64,000 bases of DNA from Yinghuangia elevatio (lineage in GTDB: Bacteria > Actinomycetota > Actinomycetes > Streptomycetales > Streptomycetaceae): assembly GCF_040649515.1 (NCBI RefSeq), contig NZ_JBEZFP010000025.1, positions 20,249 to 84,248 on the forward strand, read 5' to 3'. Below the pieces are notes generated by a model, which saw only the letters and a list, made by a program, of their open reading frames with translations, did not search any database and was not told the DNA's origin. The position numbers and the translations under genes are program-made. Within the stretch, counting starts at the first letter, position 1. Every line of letters begins with the position of its first letter. Shown here in pieces: positions 1 to 7,897 of this stretch.

Positions 1-62
1 ACGAGGCAGCCCACGGCGCGGCTCGCGAGGCGGCGCCCGGCAGCACCCCCGAGCCCCGCGAC

Positions 63-611
63 GTGGAGAGCCTGAAGGCGCTGGTCGCGACGGGCCGGCG
101 CGTACGCTTCCTGCACTTCTGGGGGCACCAGCCGCAGGCCGACGGCTCGCTGGGGGCCGGGTGCCTCAGCCAGTGGTGGCCCTCGCCGTTCACGGTCGAC
201 GGCGTGACCTACGCGACGGCCGAGCACTGGATGATGGCCGGCAAGGCCCGCATGTTCGGCGACGCCGAGGCGGAGAAGCGCGCCATCACGGCCAAGCACC
301 CCAAAACGGCGAAGGCGGTGGGCCGCCAGGTGCGCGGCTTCGACGAAGCCACGTGGGTTGCGGGCCGGTTCGAGTTGGTCGTCGCGGGCAACGTCGCAAA
401 GTTCGGGCAGGACCCGGCGCTGCGCGCGTACCTGCTCGGCACGAACACGCGGGTGCTCGTGGAGGCAAGTCCGCGGGACCGGGTGTGGGGCATCGGCCTG
501 TCGGCCACGGAGGCGTACGCCGACCAGCCGGAGAACTGGCAGGGCCTCAACCTCCTGGGCTTCGCGCTGATGGAGACGCGCGCACGCCTGCGCGCGGCGG
601 ACTCCGTCTGA
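63..611 (+). CDS. NADAR family protein
   Basis: A 182-residue protein of the NADAR (YbiA-like) family, thought to act on ADP-ribose-linked or riboflavin-pathway N-glycosides. Family hallmarks are visible: HFWGH near residue 20, SQWWPSPF near 38-45, the EHWMMAGKA helix near 57-65, and a WGIGLS stretch near 143-148. The start used is a GTG, but the frame stays open to the left edge of the window (base 3), so the true start may lie outside and the gene may be 5'-partial. It is followed at once by a strong hairpin and converges on the next gene. Family assignment is firm; substrate is unknown. Confidence 0.85.
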   Translation: MESLKALVATGRRVRFLHFWGHQPQADGSLGAGCLSQWWPSPFTVDGVTYATAEHWMMAGKARMFGDAEAEKRAITAKHPKTAKAVGRQVRGFDEATWVAGRFELVVAGNVAKFGQDPALRAYLLGTNTRVLVEASPRDRVWGIGLSATEAYADQPENWQGLNLLGFALMETRARLRAADSV

Positions 612-616
612 TCGCG

Positions 617-653
617 CCCCGGCCCCGGCTGCCGCGTGCCGCCGGGGCCGGGG
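617..653. terminator. Bidirectional terminator hairpin
   Basis: A perfect 13-bp inverted repeat (617-629 pairs with 641-653, 11-nt loop) lies 6 nt after the NADAR stop, between two convergent genes. It could terminate both. No clear U-run follows, as is common in Streptomyces. Confidence 0.7.
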
Positions 654-688
654 TCGGGCCGAGGGGCGGGAAGGCTTCGGCCGCGGCG

Positions 689-1267
689 CTATTCCGTCGG
701 CCAGGTCCTCAACTTCAGCGACGCGCAGGTCTCGCCGTTGAACGCGGGAAGTGCGGACACGTTCCCGTGGGCCACGCAAGTGATCAGGGGTGGCACCGGC
801 AGGTCGGCTCCCGCCTGCGTCTCGCGGAGGTGGCCCCCCGGAACGAGCATCCCGGTGCGCCACATCGACGAACAGGTCTCGATCACCGGCGACGGTTCGC
901 CCGAGTCTTTCGCGCCTCGGCCGATGCCGGCCACCGCGCCGTTGAACGTGTCGCCACCGCCGACGTCGGTGTCCGAGTAGCACCGAATCACGTCGGTGTT
1001 CTCGGAGCGGCTCGCCCGGCCGTCCCAACCGACGGCCACTCCCCCGGCACCCGCGAACACGGCCACCACGCCGACGAGTCCCCATCGTGCGCGCCGCGAG
1101 AACCGCCCGGCGCCGCGTACTCGCACCGGGCCCGCCGCGGCGGCATCGAGGGGCGGCGGCGGGATCGGGTCGCGCAGCAACTCGTCGTACTCGGGTGCTC
1201 CGGCGGGGTCGGCGCCGCCGAGCAACGCGCGGATCGCGGCCTCGTCGCCGCTGCCGTCCCGCGTCAT
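689..1267 (-). CDS. Single-helix membrane protein, possible sigma partner
   Basis: A 192-residue protein with a cytoplasmic N-terminal part of about 55 residues, one membrane segment at about 60-81 (WGLVGVVAVFAGAGGVAVG), and an extracytoplasmic C-terminal part with four Cys residues. Its ATG overlaps the stop of the upstream ECF sigma gene by 4 nt (1264-1267), so the two are translationally coupled. That position and topology fit a regulatory partner such as an anti-sigma factor. However, there is no zinc-binding HxxxCxxC anti-sigma motif and I recognise no family. The role is inferred from context only. Confidence 0.6.
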   Translation of the reverse strand: MTRDGSGDEAAIRALLGGADPAGAPEYDELLRDPIPPPPLDAAAAGPVRVRGAGRFSRRARWGLVGVVAVFAGAGGVAVGWDGRASRSENTDVIRCYSDTDVGGGDTFNGAVAGIGRGAKDSGEPSPVIETCSSMWRTGMLVPGGHLRETQAGADLPVPPLITCVAHGNVSALPAFNGETCASLKLRTWPTE

Positions 1268-1857
1268 ACACCTCTCCCCGCCGCGCTCGGCGCGGTCGCA
1301 TCGCCGTCCGCGTCCCCGCCTGTGTCCATGTCCATGCCCATGTCCACGTCCACCAACCCGCGCTCAAGATTCTTGCGTGCCCGGTGGATTCGCGAATGCG
1401 CGGCGTCGACAGTACGCAGTCCGAGCACCTTCGCGACGTCGCGGGCGCCCAGCACCTCCCAGGCGATCAGCGCCAGCACCTCGCGGTCGCCGGCCGACAG
1501 CGCGGCGTACGCCCGTGCGGCCGCGGCCCGGGCGAGGACCTCCTGTGCGGTCTCGTCCTCGTCGGCCCGGGGCTCGGGAGCGGTCAGCGGATCGCGCTGC
1601 GCGCGGTGGAAGAGCCGGGTGAGCCGCGACTGCGCGCGGTTCGCGTTCTGCACGGTCAGATACGCCGTGCGGTAGAGGTACATCAGCTGCTCGGCTTCGG
1701 CGGGCCCGAGCCAAGTGTCCCGGCGGCGCCACGCGGCGGCGAACACCTCGGCCACGATGTCCTGCGCGCTCTCGGGATCGTGGGTCCTGCGCAGCACGTA
1801 CTTGAGGACGGCCGCGTAGTGCGTCCGGTACGCCTTGGTAAAGGGCACATCTGCCAC
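1264..1857 (-). CDS. ECF-type RNA polymerase sigma factor
   Basis: A 197-residue sigma-70 family protein. Region 2 occupies about residues 7-65 (FTKAYRTHYAAVLKYVLRRT, then DPESAQDIVAEVFAAAW, the region 2.1-2.2 signature). Region 4 occupies about 115-165 with a helix-turn-helix (LSAGDREVLALIAWE, then DVAKVLGLRTVDAAHSRIHRARKNL). The last 30 residues form an odd Met/Asp/Gly-rich tail encoded by near-repeats of 6 nt (about 1325-1352). The gene heads a two-gene unit with the membrane protein at 689-1267. Its regulon cannot be read from the sequence. Confidence 0.9.
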   Translation of the reverse strand: MADVPFTKAYRTHYAAVLKYVLRRTHDPESAQDIVAEVFAAAWRRRDTWLGPAEAEQLMYLYRTAYLTVQNANRAQSRLTRLFHRAQRDPLTAPEPRADEDETAQEVLARAAAARAYAALSAGDREVLALIAWEVLGARDVAKVLGLRTVDAAHSRIHRARKNLERGLVDVDMGMDMDTGGDADGDATAPSAAGRGV

Positions 1858-2041
1858 GTTCTGAATGAACCTCCCCCGTGGGTCGCCGCTCGCGTTCCGA
1901 CGTGTCCGGAAGGCGGGCGGCGGCGTGGACCAGGCCGCGAAATCCCGAGTGGCACAAGGGGATTCGCGGCCGGGCCAGGAGGCTACCAGCGGGTTGCACC
2001 CGCTGGGGAATCACGCGGGAGCGCTTGACAAGCCACGGCAC

Positions 2042-2551
2042 TCACCTCCCTGCCTGGACCGGATCCGCGACCCAGATCCGGGCCGGGCGACCCGTCGCCA
2101 GGTCGCGCCCCGACATCACCTGGACGCGGAACGGGTCGAAGCGGAGCAGGTGGTATCCGGGGTCGTCCGGCCCCTGTGGCCAGTACGCGCGTGGGTCGTA
2201 GCCCACACCGCGCGGGCTGCCCTTCCGATACAGCTCCCAGACGGCATGCTTGGTCTCGGGGTCCTCGACCCAGGCCGTGACGGCGTCCGCCGAGGCCGTG
2301 TTCTGCGAAGGCGCCCAGTACGACAGGGTCGAGTGCGGGTTCGCCGCGAGATGAGCCTTCTTGACGCGCGTCGGGAAGCTCGCGAGCCACCCGACCGGCC
2401 TGCCGTCGACCACCTCCCAGATCGGCAGCAGTACGCGTGCCCGCGGCCTCCCCAGGCCGTCGACGGTGGTCATCGTGGCGTACTTGATCTCGGCGACGGT
2501 ACGCAGGAAATCGTCGGCGACGGCGGAGAATTCGCGGGTCGTGGTGGCCAT
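2042..2551 (-). CDS. Pyridoxamine 5'-phosphate oxidase-fold flavoprotein
   Basis: A 169-residue protein of the FMN-binding split-barrel superfamily. The N-terminal half shows the fold's pattern (YATMTTVDGLGRPRARVL, then a VGWLASFPTRVKKAHLAANP stretch in which an Arg/Lys pair would meet the flavin phosphate). The C-terminal half has YHLLRFDPFRVQVM. The start is supported by a GAGGAGGG ribosome site just upstream. Members include general stress proteins and F420- or FMN-dependent reductases; which applies here is not clear. It stands alone in its orientation. Confidence 0.75.
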   Translation of the reverse strand: MATTTREFSAVADDFLRTVAEIKYATMTTVDGLGRPRARVLLPIWEVVDGRPVGWLASFPTRVKKAHLAANPHSTLSYWAPSQNTASADAVTAWVEDPETKHAVWELYRKGSPRGVGYDPRAYWPQGPDDPGYHLLRFDPFRVQVMSGRDLATGRPARIWVADPVQAGR

Positions 2552-2889
2552 GATGGTGCCCTCCTCGCAGGGTGGGGTCAGTTCCCACTGAGCCCCTTAG
2601 TTCCTTTTGGTGCCTATTGGCTCCTGGGAACATCGTGCGCCCGGCGCCGACCGCGCGGAAGTAGGCACTTCAAAGTGACCGAGGTACTCGCCGAGCACCG
2701 GGCAACGAGTCCGAGCGCCAAGGCCGCGCACCGAGGGCCGCGCACCGCAACGCCGGCTCGGCACGGAGCGCCAAGGACAGTCCGGACACACCAAAGGCCC
2801 CGGATTCCGATTTCCGCCATCACAGTGGCGGCACGGAACCCGGGGCCCGGGTACTGCACGAAAGCGCGGGCGCGCGAAGAAGCCGGCGC
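2552..2889. other. Intergenic region with glyS terminator
   Basis: About 340 bp between the glyS stop and the start of the split-barrel gene. Apart from the long hairpin at 2796-2847 I see no gene. Short open frames here have no codon bias, no ribosome site and no recognisable product. The promoter of the split-barrel gene should lie at about 2560-2640, which is locally less GC-rich, but I cannot place it. Confidence 0.5.
2796..2847 (-). terminator. glyS terminator
   Basis: A long stem-loop 43 nt beyond the glyS stop. Outer arms 2796-2809 and 2834-2847 pair over 14 bp with one G-T mismatch. Inside, CCGCCA and TGGCGG extend the stem around a 6-nt loop. A short run of T follows on the minus strand. 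Confidence 0.75.
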
Positions 2890-4272
2890 TCAGCAGCCCA
2901 GCAGGCGCGGCGCCAGGAACTCGCGCACGCGGTCGAGCGAGACGCGCTCCTGGCCCATGGTGTCGCGGTCCCGGATGGTGACCGCGTTGTCCTCGAGGGT
3001 GTCGAAGTCGACGGTGATGCAGAACGGCGTGCCGATCTCGTCCTGGCGGCGGTAGCGGCGGCCGATGGCGCCCGCGTCGTCGAAGTCGACGTTCCAGAAC
3101 TGCCGCAGGTCGGCGGCGAGCCCGCGCGCCTTGGGCGACAGGTCGGCGTTGCGCGACAGCGGGAGCACGGCGGCCTTGACCGGCGACAGTCGCGGGTCGA
3201 GGCGCATGACGACGCGCTTCTCCATGACGCCCTTGGCGTTGGGCGCCTCGTCCTCGTTGTACGCGTCGATCATGAACGCGAGCATCGCGCGGTTCACACC
3301 GGCGGCCGGCTCGATGACGTACGGCATCCAGCGCTCCTTCGTCTCCTGGTCGAAGTAGGAGAGGTCGGTGCCGGAGTGCTTGGAGTGCGTCGAGAGGTCG
3401 AAGTCGGTGCGGTTCGCGACGCCTTCGAGCTCACCGAACTCGTTGCCGCCGAACTGGAAGCGGTACTCGATGTCCGCGGTCCGCTTGGAGTAGTGCGACA
3501 GCTTCTCCTTCGGGTGCTCGAAGAAGCGCATGTTCTCCTCGCGCAGCCCGAGCCCGGTGTACCAGTTCCAGCGCTCCTGGAGCCAGTACTCGTGCCACTG
3601 CTCGTCCTCGCCCGGCTTGACGAAGAACTCCATCTCCATCTGCTCGAACTCGCGCGTGCGGAAGATGAAGTTGCCCGGCGTGATCTCGTTGCGGAAGCTC
3701 TTGCCGATCTGCGCGATGCCGAACGGCGGCTTCTTGCGGGCGCTCTCCTGCACGAGCTTGTAGTTCACGAAGATGCCCTGCGCCGTCTCGGGACGCAGGT
3801 ACGCGCGGCCCGACTCGTCCTGCACCGGGCCGAGGTACGTCTGCAGCAGCCCGTTGAACAGCTTCGGCTCGGTGAACGCGCCCTTGGTGCCGCAGTTGGG
3901 GCAGTTGACGTCGGCGAGGCCGTCGGCCGGCGGGCGGCCGTGCTTGGCCTCGTAGGCCTCTTCGAGGTGGTCGGCGCGGAACCGCTTGTGACACGAGGTG
4001 CACTCGGTCAGCGGGTCGACGAACGCCTCGACGTGGCCGGACGCCTCCCACACCTCGCGCGCGAGGATGACCGACGAGTCCAGTCCGACGATGTCGTCGC
4101 GCGAGGTGACCATCGAGCGCCACCACTGGCGCTTGATGTTCTCCTTGAGCTCCACGCCGAGCGGTCCGTAGTCCCACGCGGCCCGCTGGCCGCCGTAGAT
4201 CTCACTGCACGGGTAGACGAACCCGCGGCGCTTGCTCAGCTGGACGATGGTGTCGATCTTGTCGGCGGCCAC
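2890..4272 (-). CDS. glyS: Glycyl-tRNA synthetase
   Basis: A 460-residue class II aminoacyl-tRNA synthetase of the homodimeric type, which charges tRNA-Gly in the cytoplasm. The N-terminus has the family sequence RRGFVYPCSEIYGGQRAAWDYGPLG. A zinc-binding pair of Cys motifs follows (CTSCHKRF and CPNCGTKG). The motif 2 region includes FRNEITPGNFIFRTREFEQME, and the C-terminal anticodon-binding domain ends near residue 460. The start is GTG with GAGAG upstream. It is divergent from znuA across about 180 bp and ends in a strong hairpin. Confidence 0.97.
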   Translation of the reverse strand: MAADKIDTIVQLSKRRGFVYPCSEIYGGQRAAWDYGPLGVELKENIKRQWWRSMVTSRDDIVGLDSSVILAREVWEASGHVEAFVDPLTECTSCHKRFRADHLEEAYEAKHGRPPADGLADVNCPNCGTKGAFTEPKLFNGLLQTYLGPVQDESGRAYLRPETAQGIFVNYKLVQESARKKPPFGIAQIGKSFRNEITPGNFIFRTREFEQMEMEFFVKPGEDEQWHEYWLQERWNWYTGLGLREENMRFFEHPKEKLSHYSKRTADIEYRFQFGGNEFGELEGVANRTDFDLSTHSKHSGTDLSYFDQETKERWMPYVIEPAAGVNRAMLAFMIDAYNEDEAPNAKGVMEKRVVMRLDPRLSPVKAAVLPLSRNADLSPKARGLAADLRQFWNVDFDDAGAIGRRYRRQDEIGTPFCITVDFDTLEDNAVTIRDRDTMGQERVSLDRVREFLAPRLLGC

Positions 4273-4414
4273 GATGCTCTCTTCGGTGCGACGATGCGGT
4301 CAGTGACGGTGTTCGCACAGGGTACCGGCGCGCGGAGTACCGCGGCCACGTCGTTGTCACCCGCAATGGCGCAGGCCCGTCGGCCCGCGCGGCATCCGCC
4401 CCGAACATGCGCAA

Positions 4415-4452
4415 TTGACAATCATTGTCATCTAAGTTGAGAATGATTGTCA
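4415..4452 (+). promoter_or_regulatory. Zur-regulated promoter with two Zur boxes
   Basis: Two 15-bp dyads flank the znuA start. Box 1 (4416-4430, TGACAATCATTGTCA) is a perfect 7-1-7 palindrome. Box 2 (4438-4452, TGAGAATGATTGTCA) has one mismatch. Their centres are 22 bp apart, two helical turns. Both match the TGAAAATGATTTTCA-like consensus I recall for actinobacterial Zur. Box 1 overlaps a TTGACA -35 (4415-4420) and box 2 covers the likely -10 (GAGAAT, 4439-4444, 18-bp spacer). Zinc-loaded Zur would block both elements. Confidence 0.85.
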
Positions 4453-5441
4453 TGAACATACGCCGCGCCGTCCCCATGTCCCTGCTTGCCGCGACCACCG
4501 CGTCCGCGCTGCTGCTCACCGGGTGCGGCACGGACGACAAGGCCGGGGCGTCGGGCAGCGGATCGGTGGACGTAGTCGCGTCGTTCTACCCCCTCAAGTT
4601 CGTCGCCCAGCAGGTCGGCGGCCCCGAGGTCAGGATCACCAATCTGACCAAGGCCGGCGCCGAGCCGCACGACCTCGAACTGACCGCCAAGCAGGTGGCA
4701 AGCGTCTCGGACGCCGACGTGGTGCTGTACCTCAAGGGCTTCCAGCCCGCCGTCGACAAGGCCGTCGACCAGAACAAGCCGAAGCACACCGTCGACGCGA
4801 GCGCGCTCAGCCCGCTGGAGACGCACGGCACCGAGGTCGACGGCTCCGGACACGCGGGCGAGGAAGACCACGCGGAGGAGGAGCACAGCGCGGACGACGG
4901 CCATGACCACGCCGTCGGCGACGGCGGCGACCCGCACCTGTGGCTCGACCCGACCCGCCTGGCCGCCGTCGCGAACGGCGTCGCCGAGACGCTCGCCCAG
5001 GCCGACCCCGCGCACGCCCAGGACTACCGCACCCGCGCCGCCGACCTGACCGGCAAGCTCGACGCCCTCGACAACGAGTACAAGGCCGGCCTGGCGACCT
5101 GCCAGCGCAGGGAGTTCGTCACCAGCCACGCCGCCTTCGGCTACCTCGCCGAGCGCTACGGCCTGCACGAGGTCGCGGTCAACGGCGTCAACCCCAAGTC
5201 CGAGCCGGCCCCGGCCCGCATCGCCGAACTCCAGAAGCTGGTGAAGGAGAAGGGCGTCACCACGGTCTTCTTCGAGACCCTCGCGAGCCCGAAGACCGCC
5301 GAGACCCTGGCCCGCGACACCGGCGTCTCGACCGGCGTCCTCGACCCGATCGAGGGAATCAAGGACGAGGGCAAGGCCGACTACTTCACCGTCATGCGCG
5401 CCAACCTCGACGCCCTGCGGAAGGCCCTCTCATGCTCGTGA
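4452..5441 (+). CDS. znuA: Zinc ABC transporter substrate-binding lipoprotein
   Basis: A 329-residue member of the ZnuA/cluster 9 family that captures zinc outside the membrane for ZnuBC. The signal peptide ends in a lipobox (LLLTGC). A His/Asp/Glu-rich loop at about residues 127-160 (HAGEEDHAEEEHS, DDGHDHAVGDGG) and a following PHLWLDP are typical zinc-handling elements. The ATG at 4452 gives a proper signal peptide. A TTG at 4425 is in frame but lies inside the operator. No ribosome site precedes 4452, and the predicted transcript start falls on or beside this ATG, so the mRNA is probably leaderless. Confidence 0.93.
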   Translation: MNIRRAVPMSLLAATTASALLLTGCGTDDKAGASGSGSVDVVASFYPLKFVAQQVGGPEVRITNLTKAGAEPHDLELTAKQVASVSDADVVLYLKGFQPAVDKAVDQNKPKHTVDASALSPLETHGTEVDGSGHAGEEDHAEEEHSADDGHDHAVGDGGDPHLWLDPTRLAAVANGVAETLAQADPAHAQDYRTRAADLTGKLDALDNEYKAGLATCQRREFVTSHAAFGYLAERYGLHEVAVNGVNPKSEPAPARIAELQKLVKEKGVTTVFFETLASPKTAETLARDTGVSTGVLDPIEGIKDEGKADYFTVMRANLDALRKALSCS

Positions 5442-5539
5442 ACTCACGTCGGCGGCAGGGGCAGGTGCCCGCGCAGCCCGGCCGACCGGGGCAGCGCGCC
5501 CATGCGGCTCCCCCCGCCCCGTGCCAGGGTGGTGCCACG

Positions 5540-6331
5540 ATGACCGACACCGCGATACCCGCCTCCACCGCGCCCCCCGCCGTACGCCTGACCGGCGGCA
5601 CCGCCGCCCTCGGCGGCCGGACCGTGCTGCGTGGCGTCGACCTCAAGGTGGCACGCGGCGAGGTGGTCGCCCTGCTCGGCGCCAACGGCTCCGGCAAGTC
5701 CACGGTGGTCCGCACCCTCGTCGGCCTGGTACCGCTCACCGGCGGACACATCGAACTCTTCGGGACGCCGTACGCGAAGTTCCGCGACTGGTCGCGCGTC
5801 GGGTACGTCCCGCAGCGCACCACCGCCGCAGCCGGCGTACCCGCGAGCGTGCGCGAGGTCGTCGCGTCCGGGCGCCTGACCCGGCGCCGGATGTTCCGCC
5901 TCGGCGGCGACGACCGCACCGCGGTCGACGAGGCGCTCGACGCCGTCGGCATGCTCGACCGGGCCCGCGACGGCATCGACGCGCTGTCCGGCGGCCAGCA
6001 GCAGCGCGTCCTCATCGCGCGTGCCCTCGCCCGGCGTCCCGACCTGCTGATCATGGACGAGCCGATGGCCGGTGTGGACCTCGCCAGCCAGGAGGTCTTG
6101 GCCGAGACGCTGCACCACCAGCAGGAGGAGGGCCGCTCGGTGCTGCTCGTCCTGCACGAACTCGGCCCGCTCGAACCGCTGATCGACCGGGCCGTGGTGC
6201 TGCGCGAGGGCTGCGTGTGCCACGACGGCGCACCGCCGCCCGCGACCGGCCAGCACGCGCTGCCCGGCCACGACCACGTGCACCCGCACGCCGACGACCA
6301 CCACAACGCCAGGCCCGGGCTGCTCTCGTGA
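5540..6331 (+). CDS. znuC: Zinc ABC transporter ATP-binding protein
   Basis: A 263-residue ABC ATPase that powers zinc import with ZnuA and ZnuB. The Walker A motif is GANGSGKST (about residues 50-58), the signature is LSGGQQQR, Walker B is LLIMDEP, and the switch His is in LVLHE. The C-terminus is His-rich (HALPGHDHVHPHADDHH), as in many ZnuC proteins. The ATG at 5540 is chosen because residues before it lack family similarity. It lies 98 bp after znuA and 49 bp before znuB, in one transcription unit. Confidence 0.95.
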   Translation: MTDTAIPASTAPPAVRLTGGTAALGGRTVLRGVDLKVARGEVVALLGANGSGKSTVVRTLVGLVPLTGGHIELFGTPYAKFRDWSRVGYVPQRTTAAAGVPASVREVVASGRLTRRRMFRLGGDDRTAVDEALDAVGMLDRARDGIDALSGGQQQRVLIARALARRPDLLIMDEPMAGVDLASQEVLAETLHHQQEEGRSVLLVLHELGPLEPLIDRAVVLREGCVCHDGAPPPATGQHALPGHDHVHPHADDHHNARPGLLS

Positions 6332-6380
6332 CCCCCGCCCCGCCCGCCACCGACACCGCCACACACCCGGGACTGCCGAC

Positions 6381-7376
6381 GTGAGCCTGCTCCAGTACGA
6401 GTTCATGCAGCGCGCGCTGCTCGCCGCGCTGCTCGTCGGCATGACCGCACCCGCCGTCGGTGTCTACCTCGTGCAGCGCCGCCAGGCGTTCATGGGCGAC
6501 GGCATCGGCCACGTGGCGCTCACCGGCGTCGGACTCGGCCTGCTCCTCAAGGGCTCTCCGGTGCTCTTCGCGGTGATCACCGCGGCCGCGGGCGCGGTGG
6601 CGATCGAGCTGATCCGCGAGCGCAGCAAGGTCAGCGGCGACGTCGCGCTGTCCGTCCTGTTCTACGGCGGCATCGCGGGCGGTGTGATGCTCGCGAGCCA
6701 GTCCGAGTCCGGGGCGAACCTCGACGCGTACCTCTTCGGCCAGCTGACGTCCGTCTCCGAGGACGATCTCCGGGTGATCGTCATCCTCGCGATCGCGGTG
6801 CTCGCGGTGACCATCGGCCTGCGGCGGCCCCTGTTCACGGTGTGTCAGGACGAGGAGTTCGCCCGCGTCACGGGCCTGCCCGTCCGTACCCTCAACCTCC
6901 TGATCGCGGTGACCGCCGCCGTCACCGTCACCGTCGCCATGCGCGTCGTCGGCCTGCTGCTGGTCAGCGCCCTGATGGTGGTACCGGTCGCCATCGCGCA
7001 GCAGCTCACCCGCAATTTCGCCCTCACCGCCGCGGCGTCCATCGGCATCGGGGTGGTCGTGTCGGTCTCCGGCACCACCCTCACCTACTACGTCGAGGCG
7101 CCGCCGGGCGCGACCATCGTGCTCCTCGCGATCGGCCTGTTCGTCGTGGTCGGCGTGGTCGCGGCGCCACTCAACCACCGCCGCGCACGCCGGGCGGCCC
7201 ACGCCGCCGACCTCGCCGCCGACCCCGGCGCTCTCGACAACGCCCCGCAGGACGACCTCCAGGTCGGCGCCGCGCCGCGGCCCGACGGCGGCACCGCCGC
7301 TTCCGGCACAATGTCGGGGACGCGCCGCGCCCCGGGCGCCGTCGAGAAGCCGCCCGTCGAGGAGGAGCCCCGGTGA
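6381..7376 (+). CDS. znuB: Zinc ABC transporter permease
   Basis: A 331-residue membrane protein of the ABC-3 family that forms the zinc channel. About eight or nine hydrophobic segments run from residue 10 to 260, starting with LLAALLVGMTAPAVGVYLV. The family stretch FMGDGIGHVALTGVGLGLLL follows the first helix. The last 70 residues are a soluble tail rich in Ala, Arg and Pro, longer than usual. The start is GTG. The stop overlaps the zur start by 4 nt. Confidence 0.94.
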   Translation: MSLLQYEFMQRALLAALLVGMTAPAVGVYLVQRRQAFMGDGIGHVALTGVGLGLLLKGSPVLFAVITAAAGAVAIELIRERSKVSGDVALSVLFYGGIAGGVMLASQSESGANLDAYLFGQLTSVSEDDLRVIVILAIAVLAVTIGLRRPLFTVCQDEEFARVTGLPVRTLNLLIAVTAAVTVTVAMRVVGLLLVSALMVVPVAIAQQLTRNFALTAAASIGIGVVVSVSGTTLTYYVEAPPGATIVLLAIGLFVVVGVVAAPLNHRRARRAAHAADLAADPGALDNAPQDDLQVGAAPRPDGGTAASGTMSGTRRAPGAVEKPPVEEEPR

Positions 7377-7789
7377 CCACCGCGAACAGCCCGGCCCGTG
7401 GCAGGTCGACGCGGCAGCGCACGGCCGTGTCGAGCCTGCTGGACGAGGTGGAGGACTTCCGCAGCGCACAGGACCTGCACGACCTGCTCAAGCAGCGCGG
7501 GGAATCCGTCGGCCTGACGACGGTCTACCGCACGCTCCAGTCCCTCGCCGACGCCGGCGAGGTCGACGTGCTGCGCACCCAGGACGGCGAGGCCGTCTAC
7601 CGCCGGTGCAGCCAGGGGCACCACCACCACCTGGTCTGCCGCGTCTGCGGCCGTACCGTCGAAGTCGAGGGCCCCGCCGTCGAACGCTGGGCAGGCCGCA
7701 TCGCCGCCGAACACGGGTTCACGGACGTCTCCCACGAACTGGAGATCTTCGGCACCTGCGGCCCCTGCACCCTGGCCGCCCGTCCCTGA
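7373..7789 (+). CDS. zur: Zinc uptake regulator (Fur family)
   Basis: A 138-residue Fur-family repressor. The N-terminal winged helix (RGRSTRQRTAVSSLLDE to LTTVYRTLQSLADAGEVD) is followed by the dimerisation domain with a HHHHLVCRVCGRTVEVEG zinc site and a closing CGPC pair. With zinc bound it should repress the operon by binding the two dyads at 4416-4452, giving autoregulation because zur is the last gene. The GTG start overlaps the znuB stop (GTGA), and GAGGAGGAG lies upstream. Zur rather than Fur follows from the linked znu genes. Confidence 0.94.
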   Translation: MTTANSPARGRSTRQRTAVSSLLDEVEDFRSAQDLHDLLKQRGESVGLTTVYRTLQSLADAGEVDVLRTQDGEAVYRRCSQGHHHHLVCRVCGRTVEVEGPAVERWAGRIAAEHGFTDVSHELEIFGTCGPCTLAARP

Positions 7790-7897
7790 CGCCTGTCCCT
7801 GACGCCCGTCGCGGACACGGACGGCCTCTGCCCCCGGCCCGCACCCGGCCCTCGCTCGGAGGTACGCGGGTGCTGAGGCGCGTCCGGCGCGGTCCGG

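Noticed and set aside
2614..2859. Small gene downstream of glyS
   Set aside because: Overlaps the terminator hairpin, has poor codon bias and no ribosome site.
4425..4451. Upstream TTG start for znuA
   Set aside because: It lies inside the first Zur box and before the expected transcript start; the resulting N-terminus would spoil the signal peptide.
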